The translations under genes were made by a program, and so were the position numbers. The notes under the pieces were generated by a model. The model ran no database searches. It was not told where the DNA came from and saw only the letters and a list, made by a program, of their open reading frames with translations. Shown here piece by piece: positions 11,348 through 11,781 of a stretch of DNA of 11,781 bases (positions are counted from its first letter, which is position 1; each line of letters opens with the position of its first letter). Source of the DNA: Actinomycetota bacterium (GTDB lineage Bacteria; Actinomycetota; Actinomycetes; JACCUZ01); contig JAVEDA010000173.1 in NCBI GenBank assembly GCA_030841195.1, positions 1 to 11,781 on the forward strand, given 5' to 3'.

Positions 11348-11781
11348 CGTCCCGCCCCGAGCGCCAGCTCGACCTCGACCTGGCCGATCCCGGCTTCGTC
11401 GACGACCCGTACCCCGCGCTGGCCGGGCTCCGTGAGACGGCCCCCCTGGTCTGGCACGAGCAGACCGGGCAGTGGCTCGCGCTGACCTACGCGGCGGCGA
11501 ACGGGCTGCTGCGGGACCGCAGGTTCGGCCGGCTCTGGCAGGACAAGGCTCCGGTGGTGGAGCTCGAGCCGTTCAACATGCTGCACCGCAACCAGATGAT
11601 GGAGAACGAGCCGCCGGCGCACACCCGGATGCGGTCTCTCGTCGCGGCGGCGTTCGCGCGCGGTCACGTCGAGCGGCTCCGTCCGTGGGTGCAGTCGGTC
11701 GCCGAGGCGCTGCTGGATGACGTCGACCTCGCGTCCTTCGACCTGATCGCGGACTACGCGGAGCCGCTGCCGGTGGCGGTG
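11344..11781 (+). CDS. Cytochrome P450, N-terminal part (3' truncated by window)
   Basis: Heme mono-oxygenase of the soluble bacterial class. The first 146 residues are visible and the frame is open to the window edge. The N-terminus DLADPGFVDDPYPALAGLRE is the typical 'proline-rich / A-helix' start of bacterial P450s, with no membrane anchor. It continues with WLALTYAAANGLLRDRRFG (B region) and ENEPPAHTRMRSLVAAAF, the C-helix motif whose His and Arg contact the heme propionates. The I-helix threonine, ExxR and heme-cysteine motifs lie beyond the window. Substrate and redox partner cannot be inferred. The GTG at 11344 overlaps the stop of the YdbT-like gene as GTGA, so co-expression with the bPH2 pair is likely. 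Confidence 0.92.
   Translation, partial: MTSRPERQLDLDLADPGFVDDPYPALAGLRETAPLVWHEQTGQWLALTYAAANGLLRDRRFGRLWQDKAPVVELEPFNMLHRNQMMENEPPAHTRMRSLVAAAFARGHVERLRPWVQSVAEALLDDVDLASFDLIADYAEPLPVAV

Noticed and set aside
1..11781. CRISPR arrays, tRNA or rRNA genes, insertion sequences, phage genes
   Set aside because: I saw no regularly spaced repeats, no cloverleaf or rRNA-like stretches, no transposase motifs and no local change in base composition.

Overview
The window is high-GC, densely coded DNA of the kind found in Actinomycetota. It has GTG starts, 4-nt start/stop overlaps and almost no intergenic space. The folate gene order, an orphan NuoD paralogue of the type I remember from Streptomyces, a DUF3180 protein and a DUF1684 protein also fit that phylum. 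I cannot place it to genus. There are no tRNA or rRNA genes, no insertion sequence and no CRISPR array, and composition looks even throughout.

Region 1 (1-3013, + strand) is a tetrahydrofolate operon: the 3' end of folE, then folP, a small NTF2/SnoaL-like protein, folB, folK and a DUF3180 membrane protein. The first five genes are joined by identical 4-nt GTGA overlaps, so they are probably translationally coupled.

Region 2 (3034-6819) is an osmolyte/quaternary-amine ABC importer of the OpuC/ProU class. The ATPase (ATP-binding cassette plus two CBS domains) runs on the minus strand. Two permeases and a substrate-binding lipoprotein run on the plus strand. The divergent start codons are only 28 bp apart and carry a GTGCAC-N5-GTGCAC repeat. 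The binding protein is the most striking object in the window. The segment that forms the C-terminus in canonical OpuAC-type proteins lies at its N-terminus, right after the lipoprotein signal and a linker, so it is a natural circular permutant. A 123-nt leader with three predicted hairpins precedes it.

Region 3 (6859-9450) holds a DUF1684 protein (minus), an unrecognised Ala/Pro-rich coiled-coil protein (plus) and a stand-alone NuoD2-type complex I 49-kDa paralogue (minus). In the last, the quinone-site tyrosine of ordinary NuoD/Nqo4 aligns with tryptophan. Its start region is an 11-bp tandem duplication.

Region 4 (9523-11781, + strand) is a YdbS/YdbT-like pair of membrane proteins with bacterial PH (bPH2) domains. 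A cytochrome P450 gene follows, starts inside the stop codon of the YdbT-like gene, and runs off the window.

Several plus-strand genes lack a Shine-Dalgarno sequence and have a TANNNT motif 6-9 nt before the start codon, consistent with leaderless transcripts. The octamer GTAGCGTC recurs at three of these promoters.
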